Shown: positions 19,291-31,562, counted from the first letter of the stretch. The stretch is DNA of 64,000 bases from Dryocola sp. LX212 (GCA_041504365.1 CP167917.1:3410001-3474000); one strand, 5' to 3'. The notes: generated from the sequence alone by a model not told the origin. Program-made: numbers and translations.

Positions 19291-20628
19291 CTACTCTTTA
19301 AAGTCATTGGCATCGAGTTCATGCCGGGAGAGTAATTTGTAGAATTCGGTACGGTTACGCCCTGCCATGCGCGCCGCGTGGGTCACATTTCCTTTGGCGA
19401 TTTGCAGCAGCTTGCGAAGGTAGTTCAGTTCAAACTGGTTGCGGGCCTCGACAAACGTCGGCAGTACGGTGTTCTCTCCTTCCAGCGCCTGCCCCACCAG
19501 CGCTTCGCTGATGACCGGCGCAGAGGTCAGGGCCACGCACTGTTCGATAACGTTAACCAACTGACGTACGTTGCCCGGCCAGCTGGCGGCCATCAGGCGC
19601 TTCATGGCGTCCGTGGAGAAGCTGCGTACAAAGGGTTTGTGGCGGTCGGCGGACTGGCGCAGCAGATGATTGGCCAGCAATGGGATATCTTCCGCCCGCT
19701 CATGCAGCGCCGGGATTTTCAGATTCACCACGTTTAAACGATAAAAGAGGTCTTCGCGGAACTCGCCGCGCTCCATGGCCTTCGGTAAATCCCGGTGGGT
19801 TGCGGAGATAATACGGACGTTGATATCCAGATCGCGGTTGCTGCCCAGCGGGCGTACTTTGCGCTCCTGCAACACGCGCAGTAACTTCACCTGCAGCGGG
19901 ATCCGCATATCGCCAATTTCATCCAGGAACAACGTGCCGCCTTCTGCCGCCTGGAACAGCCCTTCACGGCTGCTGACCGCCCCCGTGAAGGCGCCGCGCG
20001 CGTGACCGAAAAGTTCGGACTCCAGCAGCTGTTCCGGCAGCGCGCCGCAGTTGATAGCGATAAACGCATTTTTGCCGCGCGGGCTGGCGTTGTGAATGGC
20101 CTGCGCCAGGATCTCTTTGCCGGTGCCGCTCTGGCCGTTTATCAGCAGACTGACGTCCGACTGCGCCACCATGCGGGCCTGCTCCAGCAGACGCAGCATG
20201 TTCGGGCTGCGGGTGACAATTGTTTCGCGCCACATGTCGTCACCTGCGGCAACCGTGTGCTCCAGCGCATCATCAATCGCCTTATACAGCGCGTCTTTAT
20301 CGACTGGTTTAGTCAGGAAGCTGAACACGCCCTGCTGGGTGGCTGCCACGGCATCGGGGATGGATCCGTGGGCGGTGAGGATAATCACCGGCATTCCGGG
20401 CTGCAACTTCTGGATTTCGGCAAACAGGGCCATGCCGTCCATCTCATCCATGCGCAGGTCGCTTATCACCAGATCAATCTTTTCACGCCCCAGCAGCCGC
20501 AGCCCCTCTGCGCCGCTTTCCGCAGTCGTTACGGTATAGCCTTCACTGGTCAGCCGCATGCCGAGCAGCTTAAGCAGGCCCGGGTCGTCGTCTACTAGCA
20601 GCAGTCGTGCCGGTTTACGCTGCGTCAT
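19291..20628 (-). CDS. glrR: GlrR, sigma-54-dependent response regulator
   Basis: 445 aa with three domains: receiver (phospho-acceptor Asp57 in LVISDLRMDEMDG), AAA+ sigma-54 activator (Walker A GQSGTGKE, GAFTGA loop, FLDEIGDM) and a C-terminal Fis-type HTH (VTHAARMAGRNRTEFYKLL). It activates the sigma-54 promoter of glmY; probable binding sites are visible at 23365 and 23428. Its ATG overlaps the stop of qseG by four bases (ATGA). Confidence 0.97.
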   Translation of the reverse strand: MTQRKPARLLLVDDDPGLLKLLGMRLTSEGYTVTTAESGAEGLRLLGREKIDLVISDLRMDEMDGMALFAEIQKLQPGMPVIILTAHGSIPDAVAATQQGVFSFLTKPVDKDALYKAIDDALEHTVAAGDDMWRETIVTRSPNMLRLLEQARMVAQSDVSLLINGQSGTGKEILAQAIHNASPRGKNAFIAINCGALPEQLLESELFGHARGAFTGAVSSREGLFQAAEGGTLFLDEIGDMRIPLQVKLLRVLQERKVRPLGSNRDLDINVRIISATHRDLPKAMERGEFREDLFYRLNVVNLKIPALHERAEDIPLLANHLLRQSADRHKPFVRSFSTDAMKRLMAASWPGNVRQLVNVIEQCVALTSAPVISEALVGQALEGENTVLPTFVEARNQFELNYLRKLLQIAKGNVTHAARMAGRNRTEFYKLLSRHELDANDFKE

Positions 20629-21380
20629 GGTTTAGCCTCCTGCTCGGGTTTGTCTGCGTCGCTCGCCGGCGCAGGCCTGGTGATTTCATCTTCCGCGTCG
20701 CCCTGAGCAGCCGGTGCCGCTGGTTTTTCTGCACCTTTGCTTTCAGGCAGATAGCTGCTGGAAGGCTTGCGGCTGGAGAGCTGGCGTTCAATATCGGTCA
20801 GATTTTCCAGCTTGCGGGTGGTCAGATCTAACTGGCTGCGCAGACGCTGCTGCTGCTCGCGCAGGGTATCCAGCTCGCCGTCCGTGGATTGCTGCAGCTT
20901 GCTGTAGCGGCTGCGCTCATCCGAAAGCTCCAGTAAAGAAGCCTGACCGTCGCGCCAGACCTGGAACAGCGGCCGCACCTGGGTGGGCACTTCGCCGGTC
21001 ATCGCATCCAGCTTCGTCATATAACGACGGCGTTCGGTGGGGGTAATTTTTGCGTTGGCGAGCAGAATGCCCCGCTTGAAGGTGTCCTGCCAGCTCTCTG
21101 ATGGCCAACGACGGGCTTCCGCGCGAGCTTCCGCTGGCGGCAGACGTTCCGCGCAGTCCATGCCGCGTAGCCAGAACAACGGGTTGTTCAACGACTCGTG
21201 GGCCTGGATATGCCAGATTTCCTGGCAGTCGGTGGAAAGATAATCCGCCAGCTGCTGTTCCGGCTCCTGAGGCTGATGGGGTTGTTTAATGATGCTGGTC
21301 ACCGGATTTTGCACGCAGCCTGCGAGCAGTAACGGCAGCAGAATCATGCCAATACGGCGACGAAGATTAAAAACTTTCAT
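20625..21380 (-). CDS. qseG: QseG outer-membrane lipoprotein linked to GlrK
   Basis: 251 aa. Lipoprotein signal with lipobox LLAGC; Cys22 would be lipidated. The mature part has the E. coli QseG pattern (LADYLSTDCQEIW, FWLRGMDCAERLP, VRPLFQVWRDGQASL) and a coiled coil near residues 155-205 ending LENLTDIERQLSSRK. The C-terminal tail is rich in A, E, P and K and differs from E. coli. QseG interacts with the sensor kinase GlrK in the periplasm. Middle gene of glrK-qseG-glrR. Confidence 0.93.
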   Translation of the reverse strand: MKVFNLRRRIGMILLPLLLAGCVQNPVTSIIKQPHQPQEPEQQLADYLSTDCQEIWHIQAHESLNNPLFWLRGMDCAERLPPAEARAEARRWPSESWQDTFKRGILLANAKITPTERRRYMTKLDAMTGEVPTQVRPLFQVWRDGQASLLELSDERSRYSKLQQSTDGELDTLREQQQRLRSQLDLTTRKLENLTDIERQLSSRKPSSSYLPESKGAEKPAAPAAQGDAEDEITRPAPASDADKPEQEAKP

Positions 21381-21382
21381 TG

Positions 21383-22819
21383 TTATTCATTCTCGGGAAA
21401 AACAGGCAATTCGATACGGAAACAGACGTCCGTCGTGTCATCATCAACCAGATGCAGCTCGCCGTGCATCCGACGTATACAGTCCTGGGCAATGCTCAAC
21501 CCCAGGCCACTGCCTTTGACCGCACCTTTACGTTGTAGGCTGCCCTGATAAAAAGGCTCAAAGATCATCTCCCGTTCGGTCGCCGGAATGGGTTCTCCCG
21601 TGTTAGCGACCTCGATACGCAGTACCTGACCAAGCCGGGCGCTGCGCAGATAAATGGTACCGGATTCACTGCCATAGTGCACCGCATTGGAATAGAGATT
21701 ATCCAGCACGCTCATCAGCAGCATAGGTTCAGCAAGGCAGGCTACCGGGCTCAGATCGCATTCCGTATGCATCATTTTAGCCCTTGCAGGCAAACTATGA
21801 GCCGAGATCACCCCTTCCACCAGCGGTGCAAGCTCAACTTTTTCAAGTTCGACCTGGCCGTCCGCCAGTTTGCGGTTGTAATCCAGCAGTTGCTCTATAA
21901 GTTTTTGCAGGTGACGGCTGCTGCTGTCGAGGATTTCCACGACCTCTTTCTGGTCCGCCGTCAGCGGCCCGGCAACCTGATCGGCCAGTAATTCCGTCCC
22001 CTCGCGCATGCTGGCAAGCGGCGTTTTTAGCTCGTGAGAAATATGGCGCAGAAATTCATGGCGCTGGGATTCAAGCCAGGAAAGACGTTCGCTAAGCCAG
22101 ACGATGCGCTGCCCGACGGAGCGTAATTCACGCGGGCCTTTGAACAGAACGGAATCCCCAAGCGAGCGCCCTTCCCCCAGCAGATTGATCATTCTTTCTA
22201 TGCCCTTCACCGGACCAATAATCATGCGGGTAAAGACGATAACCAGCCCGAGGCTCAGCAAAAAGAGCACCAGCGCCTGCCAGCCAAAGAACTGGCCCCG
22301 TTCAGCGATTTCCTGCTGCAGCTGCTGGCCACGAGAGAAAACGACTGCGCGCGTCGCCTGCACCATTTCAGCATTAGCGTTGGCAAAGGTTTCAAGATGC
22401 GCCGCCGCCGCCGCATCAGGGCCGCTATTTTTGCACTGCAGCAGCGCCAGATCTTTCAGGGACTGGCTCAGGAGCTGATAGAGATGTTCGTCTGGCAGCA
22501 TGCCCGCATGGGCCTCAAGCATCTGCGCGTAGCGCTTGCGTTGCCCCTCATAAACTTTCGCCAGCGTCGCGTCATCCAGCACGCAGTATTGGCGATAGCT
22601 ACGCTCCATTTCCAGGGCGGCATTGGTCATCGCCTCGCTGCGACGCGCGTCAATTAGCGTGGTGCGGTTGGTCTGCGCGGCCTGGGCGCTCAGCGCATTC
22701 AGGCTCTGCCAGGCCTGCCAGGCAAGTACCAGCAGCGGCACCAGCACCAGCAAAAAGGCCATCATCACGAGCTGTCGGAGCGAGCGGGGAAAAAAGTGCC
22801 ACTGGTTCAATAGCTTCAT
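21383..22819 (-). CDS. glrK: GlrK (QseE) sensor histidine kinase
   Basis: 478 aa inner-membrane kinase: membrane segment near 17-36, periplasmic helical sensor region, second segment near 180-197, HAMP-like linker, H-box with His262 (EFLRHISHELKTPLAS), N-box VLDNLYSNAVHYG and G-boxes GSGLGLSIAQDC. It phosphorylates GlrR. It is followed by qseG two bases after its stop. Its transcript starts downstream of GlmY, as in E. coli. Confidence 0.97.
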   Translation of the reverse strand: MKLLNQWHFFPRSLRQLVMMAFLLVLVPLLVLAWQAWQSLNALSAQAAQTNRTTLIDARRSEAMTNAALEMERSYRQYCVLDDATLAKVYEGQRKRYAQMLEAHAGMLPDEHLYQLLSQSLKDLALLQCKNSGPDAAAAAHLETFANANAEMVQATRAVVFSRGQQLQQEIAERGQFFGWQALVLFLLSLGLVIVFTRMIIGPVKGIERMINLLGEGRSLGDSVLFKGPRELRSVGQRIVWLSERLSWLESQRHEFLRHISHELKTPLASMREGTELLADQVAGPLTADQKEVVEILDSSSRHLQKLIEQLLDYNRKLADGQVELEKVELAPLVEGVISAHSLPARAKMMHTECDLSPVACLAEPMLLMSVLDNLYSNAVHYGSESGTIYLRSARLGQVLRIEVANTGEPIPATEREMIFEPFYQGSLQRKGAVKGSGLGLSIAQDCIRRMHGELHLVDDDTTDVCFRIELPVFPENE

Positions 22820-22881
22820 CTCATTTTACCTGCGAGACCTGATGCTAGCTGGGATTGGCGGGAGTTTAAAGTTTTGAATGC

Positions 22882-22915
22882 CAGAAACGACAAAGGCAGA
22901 GAATTTTCTCTGCCT
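22882..22915. repeat. Second copy of the GlmY terminator element
   Basis: 34 bases identical to 23047-23080, including the GGCAGAGAA/TTCTCTGCC stem and the flanking ACGACAAA. It lies 165 bp beyond the first copy in the direction of glmY transcription, just before glrK. It may act as a back-up terminator for GlmY or show a past tandem duplication. Confidence 0.8.
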
Positions 22916-22976
22916 CGGACTGATGATCCACGCCGTAACGCCAAAGGATAAAGAGGTGTCATTCTATAAAAACAAG

Positions 22977-23046
22977 GAAAATCAATTTATTGATTTTCAG
23001 CTGTTCAACCACAAAGAAGGAAAAACCACGCTTTTTCCTTCTTTGT
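22977..23046. repeat. Two perfect inverted repeats between the duplicated terminators
   Basis: First repeat: ten-base arms GAAAATCAAT/ATTGATTTTC at 22977-22998 with a two-base loop. Second: fifteen-base arms ACAAAGAAGGAAAAA (23011-23025) and its complement (23032-23046) with a six-base loop. No coding region covers them. The second ends with an A- or T-run on either strand, so it is a terminator-like stem. Confidence 0.75.
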
Positions 23047-23051
23047 CAGAA

Positions 23052-23249
23052 ACGACAAAGGCAGAGAATTTTCTCTGCCTTTGCTTTCGGAAACAGGCGG
23101 TGCCTTACTCAACGTTTCGCCCGATGTATGCCAGGTCTCGAAGACTATTGGCAAAAGGTGGACGGCAGGCACCTTGAGTGCGTCATTCGAGGGTTTATGT
23201 AGCGCGCTCTGTTAACAGAGGTCTGACATAAGAGAGTGAATGAGCCACT
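23052..23249 (-). ncRNA. glmY: GlmY small RNA
   Basis: The minus strand from 23249 starts AGTGGCTCATTCAC and continues CTCTTATGTCAG, the conserved 5' end of GlmY, and lies between purL and glrK exactly as in E. coli. The 3' end is the hairpin GGCAGAGAAAATTCTCTGCC followed by TTTG. GlmY is processed and titrates the adaptor RapZ, so that GlmZ survives and activates glmS translation for glucosamine-6-phosphate synthesis. The end coordinate is approximate. Confidence 0.9.
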
Positions 23250-23260
23250 AGGCTAAGTAA

Positions 23261-23276
23261 TGCAGTATGCGTGCCA
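23261..23276 (-). promoter_or_regulatory. Sigma-54 promoter of glmY
   Basis: Minus strand reads TGGCACGCATACTGCA, matching the sigma-54 consensus TGGCAC-N5-TTGCA with the invariant GG and GC at the right spacing. The GC falls about 12 bases before the proposed GlmY start at 23249. Confidence 0.88.
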
Positions 23277-23364
23277 CTTTACAAGGCGAATACATACAAT
23301 GATGAATTTAAAGGTTTTTTAACAAATATCGTTAAAACTGAGGTTGAGTGAAAATTCATCACCC

Positions 23365-23382
23365 TGTCGCTAATTAGCTACA
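23365..23382. promoter_or_regulatory. GlrR binding site, proximal
   Basis: TGTC-GCTAATTAGC-TACA, one mismatch from the GlrR motif TGTC-N10-GACA. Centred roughly 125 bp upstream of the glmY start, a normal distance for a sigma-54 activator. Confidence 0.65.
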
Positions 23383-23427
23383 GGTTCATAACACTTAAAT
23401 AAACCCAATTAAAAACAATAAGTTAAA

Positions 23428-23445
23428 TGTCTCCTTTTGGAGACA
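23428..23445. promoter_or_regulatory. GlrR binding site, distal
   Basis: TGTC-TCCTTTTGGA-GACA is a perfect TGTC-N10-GACA dyad, about 188 bp upstream of the glmY start and 32 bp before the purL terminator. Confidence 0.78.
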
Positions 23446-23476
23446 CTAAAAATCAGCCCGTGTCGGGAATTGCAGA

Positions 23477-23508
23477 CAAAAAAATCCCTTCACCAGAGCG
23501 AAGGGATT
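23477..23508 (-). terminator. Intrinsic terminator of purL
   Basis: Minus-strand stem AATCCCTTC/GAAGGGATT with an eight-base loop, then seven to eight T residues. It starts 28 bases after the purL stop. Confidence 0.9.
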
Positions 23509-23535
23509 ATCAGGACCGCGACGAACCGGGTTCGG

Positions 23536-26500
23536 TTATCCCAGCTGTTTACGCGCGTTGCGGAAAATACGCATCCACGGGCTGTCCTCGCCCCACTCTG
23601 CCGGATGCCAGGAGTTGCTCACGGTGCGGAACACGCGCTCCGGGTGAGGCATCATGATGGTCACGCGCCCGCTTTCGTTGGTGACCGCCGTGATCCCGTT
23701 TGGCGAGCCGTTCGGGTTCGCAGGGTAGCTCTGCGTCACCTTGCCGAAGTTGTCGACAAAGCGCAGCGCCACCAGCCCTTTGCTTTCGATTTGCGCAAGG
23801 TGGTTTGCATCGCGCACTTCCACATGACCCTCACCGTGGGATACGGCGATTGGCATTTGCGAGCCGACCATGCCCTGCAGCAGCAGCGACGGGCTGGAGG
23901 CAACCTCCACCAGGCTAAAGCGAGCTTCAAAGCGGTCCGATTCGTTACGCACGAAGCGCGGCCACAGATCGCTGCCCGGGATCAGCTCGCGCAGGTTGGA
24001 CATCATCTGACAGCCGTTACAAACGCCCAGCGCCAGGGTTTGCGGACGATGGAAGAAGGTTTCGAACTCGTCGCGCACGCGCTCGTTGAACAGAATGGAC
24101 TTCGCCCAGCCTTCGCCAGCGCCCAGCACGTCGCCGTAAGAGAACCCGCCGCACGCCACCAGCGTCTGGAACTCTTCCAGACCTCGACGGCCCGCCAGCA
24201 GGTCGCTCATGTGCACGTCGATGGCGTCAAAGCCCGCACGGTGGAAGGCCGCAGCCATCTCTACGTGGGAGTTAACGCCCTGCTCGCGCAGGACGGCAAC
24301 TTTTGGACGCGCGCCCGTCGCGATGAACGGCGCGGCAATATCTTCTTTAATATCGAAGTTCAGCTTTACGTTCAGACCCGGGTCGCTGTCGTTCGCCTTC
24401 GCTTCATGTTCCTGGTCGGCACACGCCGGATTATCACGCAGTCGCTGCATCTGCCAGGTGGTTTCTGCCCACCACATACGGAGCGTGGAGCGACTTTCGC
24501 TGTAGACCGCATATCCTGCGGACTGGATGGTGAAACGGTCGCCGGAAACTGCTTTACCAATAAAGTGAGAGCAATCTGCCAGACCATGGTCGGCAAGGAT
24601 TGTCTCAACCGCTGCGCGATCCGCCGCTTTCACCTGGATAACCGCACCAAGCTCTTCGTTAAACAGCGCAGCCAGACGATCTTCACCCAGCGTAGCAATA
24701 TCCACTTCCACGCCGCAGTGGCCGGTGAAGGCCATTTCTGCCAGCGTCACCAGCAGGCCGCCGTCGGAGCGGTCGTGGTAGGCAAGCAGCTTTTGTTCTG
24801 CCACCAGCGCCTGCATGGCGTTATAGAAACCTTTGAGCTGCGCTACGCTGCGCACGTCCGCCGGCTTGTCGCCGAGCTGGCGATAAACCTGAGAAAGCGC
24901 GGTTGCACCCAGCGCGTTGTGGCCCGCGCCAAGGTCGATCAGCAGCAGGGCGTTATCTACCGTGCTCAGCTGCGGCGTTACGGTACGACGCACGTCTTCC
25001 ACTCGGGCAAAGGCAGTGATAACCAGCGACAGCGGTGAAGTCATCTCGCGCTGTTCGTTGCCTTCCTGCCAGCGGGTTTTCATGGACATGGAGTCTTTGC
25101 CCACCGGAATGGTGATGCCCAGCTCCGGGCAAAGCTCTTCGCCAACGGCCTTCACCGCTTCGTAGAGGCCAGCATCCTCACCCGGATGACCTGCCGCAGC
25201 CATCCAGTTTGCGGAGAGCTTAATGCGTTTCAGCGAGCCAATCTGCGTCGCTGCGATATTAGTCAATGCTTCACCTACGGCCAGACGAGCTGACGCGGCA
25301 AAGTCGAGCAGCGCAACCGGTGCACGTTCGCCGATAGACATCGCTTCACCGTAGTAGCTGTCCAGGCTGGCAGTTGTTACCGCGCAGTTGGCAACCGGGA
25401 TCTGCCACGGGCCGACCATCTGATCGCGGGCAACCATGCCGGTCACGCTGCGGTCGCCGATGGTTATCAGGAAGGTTTTTTCTGCAACCGCAGGCAGATG
25501 CAGAACGCGGTTTACCGCGTCGGCAAGGGTAATGCTGCTGCTGTCCAGCGCATCGCCCTTCGCCTTCAGGGTGGCAACGTTGCGCTCCATCTTCGGCGTT
25601 TTGCCCAGCAGCACGTCCAGCGGCATGTCGATAGGCTGATTGTCGAAATGGCTGTCGTTCAGGGTCAGGTGCTTTTCTGCTGTGGCTTCGCCGATGACGG
25701 CATAGGGTGCCCGCTCGCGGCGGCACAGCTCGTCAAACAGCGCCACCTGCTCCGGCGCTACGGCCAGAACGTAACGTTCCTGAGATTCGTTGCACCACAC
25801 TTCCAGCGGGCTCATGCCCGGCTCGTCGTTGAGGATCTCGCGCAGTTCGAAGCGGCCACCGCGGCCGCCGTCGCTCACCAGCTCCGGCATGGCGTTAGAC
25901 AGGCCGCCCGCGCCCACGTCGTGAATGAACAGAATCGGGTTGTCATCACCCATCTGCCAGCAGCGGTCGATCACTTCCTGGCAGCGGCGTTCCATTTCAG
26001 GGTTGTCGCGCTGCACGGAGGCAAAGTCCAGATCCGCATCGGACTGGCCGGAAGCCATAGAGGATGCCGCGCCGCCGCCCAGGCCGATATTCATCGACGG
26101 GCCGCCCAGCACAATAAGCTTCGCGCCAGGAGGGATTTCGCCCTTCTGCACGTGGTCAGCACGGATGTTGCCGATCCCGCCCGCCAGCATGATCGGCTTG
26201 TGATAGCCGCGAAGCTCCACGCCGTTGTGGCTGTTGACCTGCTCTTCATAGGTACGGAAGTAGCCGGTCAGCGCCGGACGGCCAAATTCGTTGTTGAACG
26301 CCGCGCCGCCAAGCGGGCCGTCGGTCATGATGTCCAGCGCGGTAACGATGCGATCCGGCTTGCCGAAATCTTCTTCCCACGGCTGTTCAAAGCCCGGAAT
26401 ACGCAGGTTAGAAACGGAGAAACCGACCAGCCCGGCTTTCGGCTTCGCGCCGCGCCCCGTTGCGCCTTCGTCTCGGATTTCGCCGCCGGAACCGGTAGCC

Positions 26501-27420
26501 GCGCCCGGCCACGGAGAGATCGCCGTCGGGTGGTTGTGCGTTTCCACTTTCATCAGGATATGCGCTTCTTCCTGATGGAAATCGTAGCGGCCCGCCTCGC
26601 GATCTGCGAAGAAGCGCCCCACTGAAGAACCTTCCATCACCGCCGCGTTGTCTTTATAAGCTGACAGCACGTAGTCCGGCGTTTGTTCGAAGGTATTTTT
26701 GATCATTTTGAACAGCGACTTCGGCTGCTGCTCACCGTCAATCACCCAGTCGGCGTTGAAAATTTTATGACGGCAATGCTCGGAGTTAGCCTGCGCAAAC
26801 ATGTATAGCTCAATGTCATTCGGGTTGCGCCCAAGCTGCATGAAGGCAGCCTGAAGATAGTCGATTTCATCTTCCGCCAGCGCCAGGCCCAGACGTATAT
26901 TTGCTTCAACCAGCGCACCACGGCCCTGCCCCAGCAGGTCTACACTTTGTACCTGAGCCGGTTCGTGGTGGGAGAACAGCTTCTCGCCGTCATTGAGGGA
27001 GGCAAAAACGGTTTCCATCATGCGGTCGTGTAGCAGGCCGTTAACCTCCTGCCACTGCGCCTGTGTCAGCTCACCGCTGACGTAATAAGCCACACCCCGC
27101 TCAAGGCGTTTCACTTTCGCCAGGTCGCAGTTGTGAACGATATCGGTAGCTTTCGAGGACCATGGGGAGAGGGTACCTGGACGCGGCGTGACCAGAATCA
27201 GGTGGCCCGTCGGGGCATGGTCAGCAAGGGTTGGACCGTACTTCAGCAACCGTTGCAGGCGTGCGTGCTCTTCATCAGTCAGCGGCGCATCGAGATCGGC
27301 AAAATGAACATACTCGGCATAGATATCGCTCACCGGGAGGTGGGCGTCTTTAAAGCGGGCCAGCAGTTTGTTAATACGAAATGCCGATAGAGCGGGGGAA
27401 CCACGCAGAATTTCCATCAT
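23536..27420 (-). CDS. purL: PurL phosphoribosylformylglycinamidine synthase
   Basis: 1294 aa from the ATG at 27420 ([16 protein letters not shown]); a TTG one codon earlier is less likely. Large single-chain FGAM synthase of purine synthesis: N-terminal PurS-like part, two AIR-synthetase-like ATP domains ([53 protein letters not shown]) and a C-terminal glutaminase with nucleophile in [10 protein letters not shown] and MPHPERVFR. It converts FGAR, glutamine and ATP to FGAM. A PurR box overlaps its promoter. Confidence 0.98.
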   Translation of the reverse strand: MMEILRGSPALSAFRINKLLARFKDAHLPVSDIYAEYVHFADLDAPLTDEEHARLQRLLKYGPTLADHAPTGHLILVTPRPGTLSPWSSKATDIVHNCDLAKVKRLERGVAYYVSGELTQAQWQEVNGLLHDRMMETVFASLNDGEKLFSHHEPAQVQSVDLLGQGRGALVEANIRLGLALAEDEIDYLQAAFMQLGRNPNDIELYMFAQANSEHCRHKIFNADWVIDGEQQPKSLFKMIKNTFEQTPDYVLSAYKDNAAVMEGSSVGRFFADREAGRYDFHQEEAHILMKVETHNHPTAISPWPGAATGSGGEIRDEGATGRGAKPKAGLVGFSVSNLRIPGFEQPWEEDFGKPDRIVTALDIMTDGPLGGAAFNNEFGRPALTGYFRTYEEQVNSHNGVELRGYHKPIMLAGGIGNIRADHVQKGEIPPGAKLIVLGGPSMNIGLGGGAASSMASGQSDADLDFASVQRDNPEMERRCQEVIDRCWQMGDDNPILFIHDVGAGGLSNAMPELVSDGGRGGRFELREILNDEPGMSPLEVWCNESQERYVLAVAPEQVALFDELCRRERAPYAVIGEATAEKHLTLNDSHFDNQPIDMPLDVLLGKTPKMERNVATLKAKGDALDSSSITLADAVNRVLHLPAVAEKTFLITIGDRSVTGMVARDQMVGPWQIPVANCAVTTASLDSYYGEAMSIGERAPVALLDFAASARLAVGEALTNIAATQIGSLKRIKLSANWMAAAGHPGEDAGLYEAVKAVGEELCPELGITIPVGKDSMSMKTRWQEGNEQREMTSPLSLVITAFARVEDVRRTVTPQLSTVDNALLLIDLGAGHNALGATALSQVYRQLGDKPADVRSVAQLKGFYNAMQALVAEQKLLAYHDRSDGGLLVTLAEMAFTGHCGVEVDIATLGEDRLAALFNEELGAVIQVKAADRAAVETILADHGLADCSHFIGKAVSGDRFTIQSAGYAVYSESRSTLRMWWAETTWQMQRLRDNPACADQEHEAKANDSDPGLNVKLNFDIKEDIAAPFIATGARPKVAVLREQGVNSHVEMAAAFHRAGFDAIDVHMSDLLAGRRGLEEFQTLVACGGFSYGDVLGAGEGWAKSILFNERVRDEFETFFHRPQTLALGVCNGCQMMSNLRELIPGSDLWPRFVRNESDRFEARFSLVEVASSPSLLLQGMVGSQMPIAVSHGEGHVEVRDANHLAQIESKGLVALRFVDNFGKVTQSYPANPNGSPNGITAVTNESGRVTIMMPHPERVFRTVSNSWHPAEWGEDSPWMRIFRNARKQLG

Positions 27421-27483
27421 CAAAGATCTCTCGTCTTCAAGCGTGAGCGACGCTCACGTGGGCGCAAGGGGAAAACGGGCGTC

Positions 27484-27522
27484 ATTATAGAGAATCCAGG
27501 CCTGCGACGAAACCGTTTGCGT
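27484..27522 (-). promoter_or_regulatory. purL promoter with PurR operator
   Basis: Minus strand: PurR box ACGCAAACGGTTTCGT (27507-27522) overlaps the -35 TTTCGT, then 17 bases to a consensus TATAAT at 27484-27489. PurR with hypoxanthine or guanine would block RNA polymerase directly. Confidence 0.85.
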
Positions 27523-27687
27523 CGAAATAAGCCGATAAGTTTTTTCGGTACAAATAACGCACGATATATCCGAATAAGTTGCTTACTGCCGTTTAGTTAA
27601 GCAAAATGCGCAACATCTTACGATGGAACTACTGTTAGCATGACCAGTTGTTAGCGACCATGTGGCGCATATAAAAACAATAACCAT

Positions 27688-29677
<1,990 letters not shown>

Positions 29678-29696
29678 TTATCCGTTGCGAAACGCG

Positions 29697-30332
29697 TTAC
29701 TCGAGCTGCTGTAGCTGCCCCTGCGGCGTGACGCGCCAGCGGTGCTGACAGAAATAGAGCAGCGGATTATCCTGATTACTGTCGCTGTAGCCGCTGTAGA
29801 GCTGCAGCGGCGTGCCGATTTGCTGTTCGAGCTGCGCGACTTTTTCGTGCCCCAGGCAGCGCATCGTCAGCACCCAGCCGCCGTGAGAGCGTTTAATCTG
29901 GCTGGCAATAAGTTTGACTCGCGGCAGCCACGGCGTGTCGTAATAGACCTGCTGGACCAGCGGCTGAGGCGATCCGGTGATGAGCCAGACGTCCGCATCG
30001 GAACTGGTGAGGTATTCCGTTAGCCTTTGTTGCACCACGGGAAACGCGGTGACCCGATGCCGGAACCAGGTGACAAAGCTCATTTCAAGCTCCTTGAGGC
30101 GCGCCTCGCTATGGCCAAAGGTTGCGCCCCACAGCAGTAGGCTCATCGGCCAGCGCGCGGCCCGGCCTTTGATCAGCAGCGCCCCACCAATCACTGGCAG
30201 GAGCGGAACAACCAGTAACAGATTGAGAGGCTGATGGCGCAGCAGGTAGCGCAAAAAGCTGCCGAACATGTCCTGCTGATGCAGCGTGCCATCCAAATCG
30301 AAAAAGACTACCCGACGCTCACTCTGGTTTGC
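29697..30332 (-). CDS. pgpC: PgpC phosphatidylglycerophosphatase C
   Basis: 211 aa if read from the TTG at 30332, which has GAGGAG five bases upstream and gives MANQSERRVVFFDLDGTLH, matching E. coli in length and sequence. An ATG 33 bases further up is possible but has no good ribosome site. HAD-family phosphatase: nucleophile in FFDLDGTL, second motif LITGSPQP, third SGYSDSNQDNP. Two hydrophobic segments near 35-55 fit a membrane enzyme that makes phosphatidylglycerol. Confidence 0.92.
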   Translation of the reverse strand, partial: ANQSERRVVFFDLDGTLHQQDMFGSFLRYLLRHQPLNLLLVVPLLPVIGGALLIKGRAARWPMSLLLWGATFGHSEARLKELEMSFVTWFRHRVTAFPVVQQRLTEYLTSSDADVWLITGSPQPLVQQVYYDTPWLPRVKLIASQIKRSHGGWVLTMRCLGHEKVAQLEQQIGTPLQLYSGYSDSNQDNPLLYFCQHRWRVTPQGQLQQLE

Positions 30333-30567
30333 CAAACGCAGCTCCTCTGGATCGATGAATCCCATTAGTCCTGATGTTGTAGAACCGGCGATAGCCGTAC
30401 CTACAAGCCTAACAGATAGACCGCGACTTTTCCGGTTGCCTCACCCGACGCGAACTGAATTTTTAATTCCACCGGGCCTCGCATAAATGGAATTTAACAA
30501 TCATGCCATTGGGAAAAATACGTTACTCTTTAACAATCTTAACTGGCTCAGACTTAACGGAGAAGAA

Positions 30568-31416
30568 ATGAACTGTTTACTGCGTATCCGCCAGCGTTAC
30601 ACGACGCTTGCCCAGAGCGACCGCAAACTGGCGGACTTTTTGTTAGCAAACGCAGAACATGCCCGCCATCTCAGCTCGCAGCAGCTTGCGCTGGAAGCCG
30701 GAGTCAGCCAGTCCAGCGTGGTGAAGTTCTCCCAGAAAATGGGGTTTAAAGGTTTCCCGGCGCTGAAACTTGCCATCAGTGAAGCTCTCGCCAGCGGTCA
30801 GGTCCCCCACTCGGTGCTGGTGCATAACCAGATTCAGGGAGATGACCCCCTGCGGCTGGTCGGTGAGAAGCTGATTAAAGATAATCTGGCCGCAATGCAC
30901 GCCACCCTTGATATCAACAGTGAAGATAAACTGCTGGCCAGCGTCGCCATGCTGCGGAGTGCCCGCCGGGTGCTGCTGGTTGGCATTGGTGCTTCCGGGC
31001 TGGTGGCGAAAAACTTCGCCTGGAAGCTAATGAAAATCGGCATTAACGCGGTTGCCGAACAGGATATGCACGCCCTGCTGGCAACCTCACAGGCCTTAAG
31101 CCCGGACGACGTCCTGCTGGCAATCTCTTACTCGGGTGAACGCCGCGAGATAAACCTCGCCGCTGACGAGACGCTGCGAACCGGTGCAAAAATCCTCGCC
31201 ATCACCGGCTTCACGCCAAACGCCCTGCAGCAGCGCGCCTCGCTGTGCCTCTATACCATTGCCGAAGAGCAGGCCACGCGCAGCGCAGCCATCTCTTCCA
31301 CCAGCGCCCAGATGATGCTGGCTGACCTTTTGTTTATGGCACTGGTGCAGCAGGATCTGGAACACGCACCGGGGCGTATCAGGCATAGCGAAGCTTTGGT
31401 TAAGAAATTGGTTTGA
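30568..31416 (+). CDS. yfhH: YfhH, MurR/RpiR-family transcriptional regulator
   Basis: 282 aa from the ATG at 30568 (MNCLLRIRQRYTTLAQSDRKLADFLL), with GGAGAAG just upstream; the reading frame extends further 5' but the added codons are not family-like. N-terminal RpiR HTH (SSQQLALEAGVSQSSVVKFSQKMGF) and C-terminal SIS sugar-phosphate-binding domain (VLLVGIGASGLVAKNF; AISYSGERREI). Target genes are unknown. It marks the left edge of the islet at 31417-33940. Confidence 0.92.
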   Translation: MNCLLRIRQRYTTLAQSDRKLADFLLANAEHARHLSSQQLALEAGVSQSSVVKFSQKMGFKGFPALKLAISEALASGQVPHSVLVHNQIQGDDPLRLVGEKLIKDNLAAMHATLDINSEDKLLASVAMLRSARRVLLVGIGASGLVAKNFAWKLMKIGINAVAEQDMHALLATSQALSPDDVLLAISYSGERREINLAADETLRTGAKILAITGFTPNALQQRASLCLYTIAEEQATRSAAISSTSAQMMLADLLFMALVQQDLEHAPGRIRHSEALVKKLV

Positions 31417-31562
31417 GAGTTAAACATCTAAGAAACCGGCTTATCCTTCGAGAATGGGATGCCTTGTTCCGTAAATCAGATTAGAAAACGATCAAGCAGG
31501 TTTTTTTCGCACGCTTTCTGGCTGTAGCGTTTGTCGGGAATGCTGTCAGTCCGAGTGCGTTC

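Noticed and set aside
23437-25038. Long 533-codon open frame on the plus strand opposite purL
   Set aside because: It lies wholly antisense to the strongly conserved purL and has no family resemblance; long shadow frames are common in GC-rich genes.
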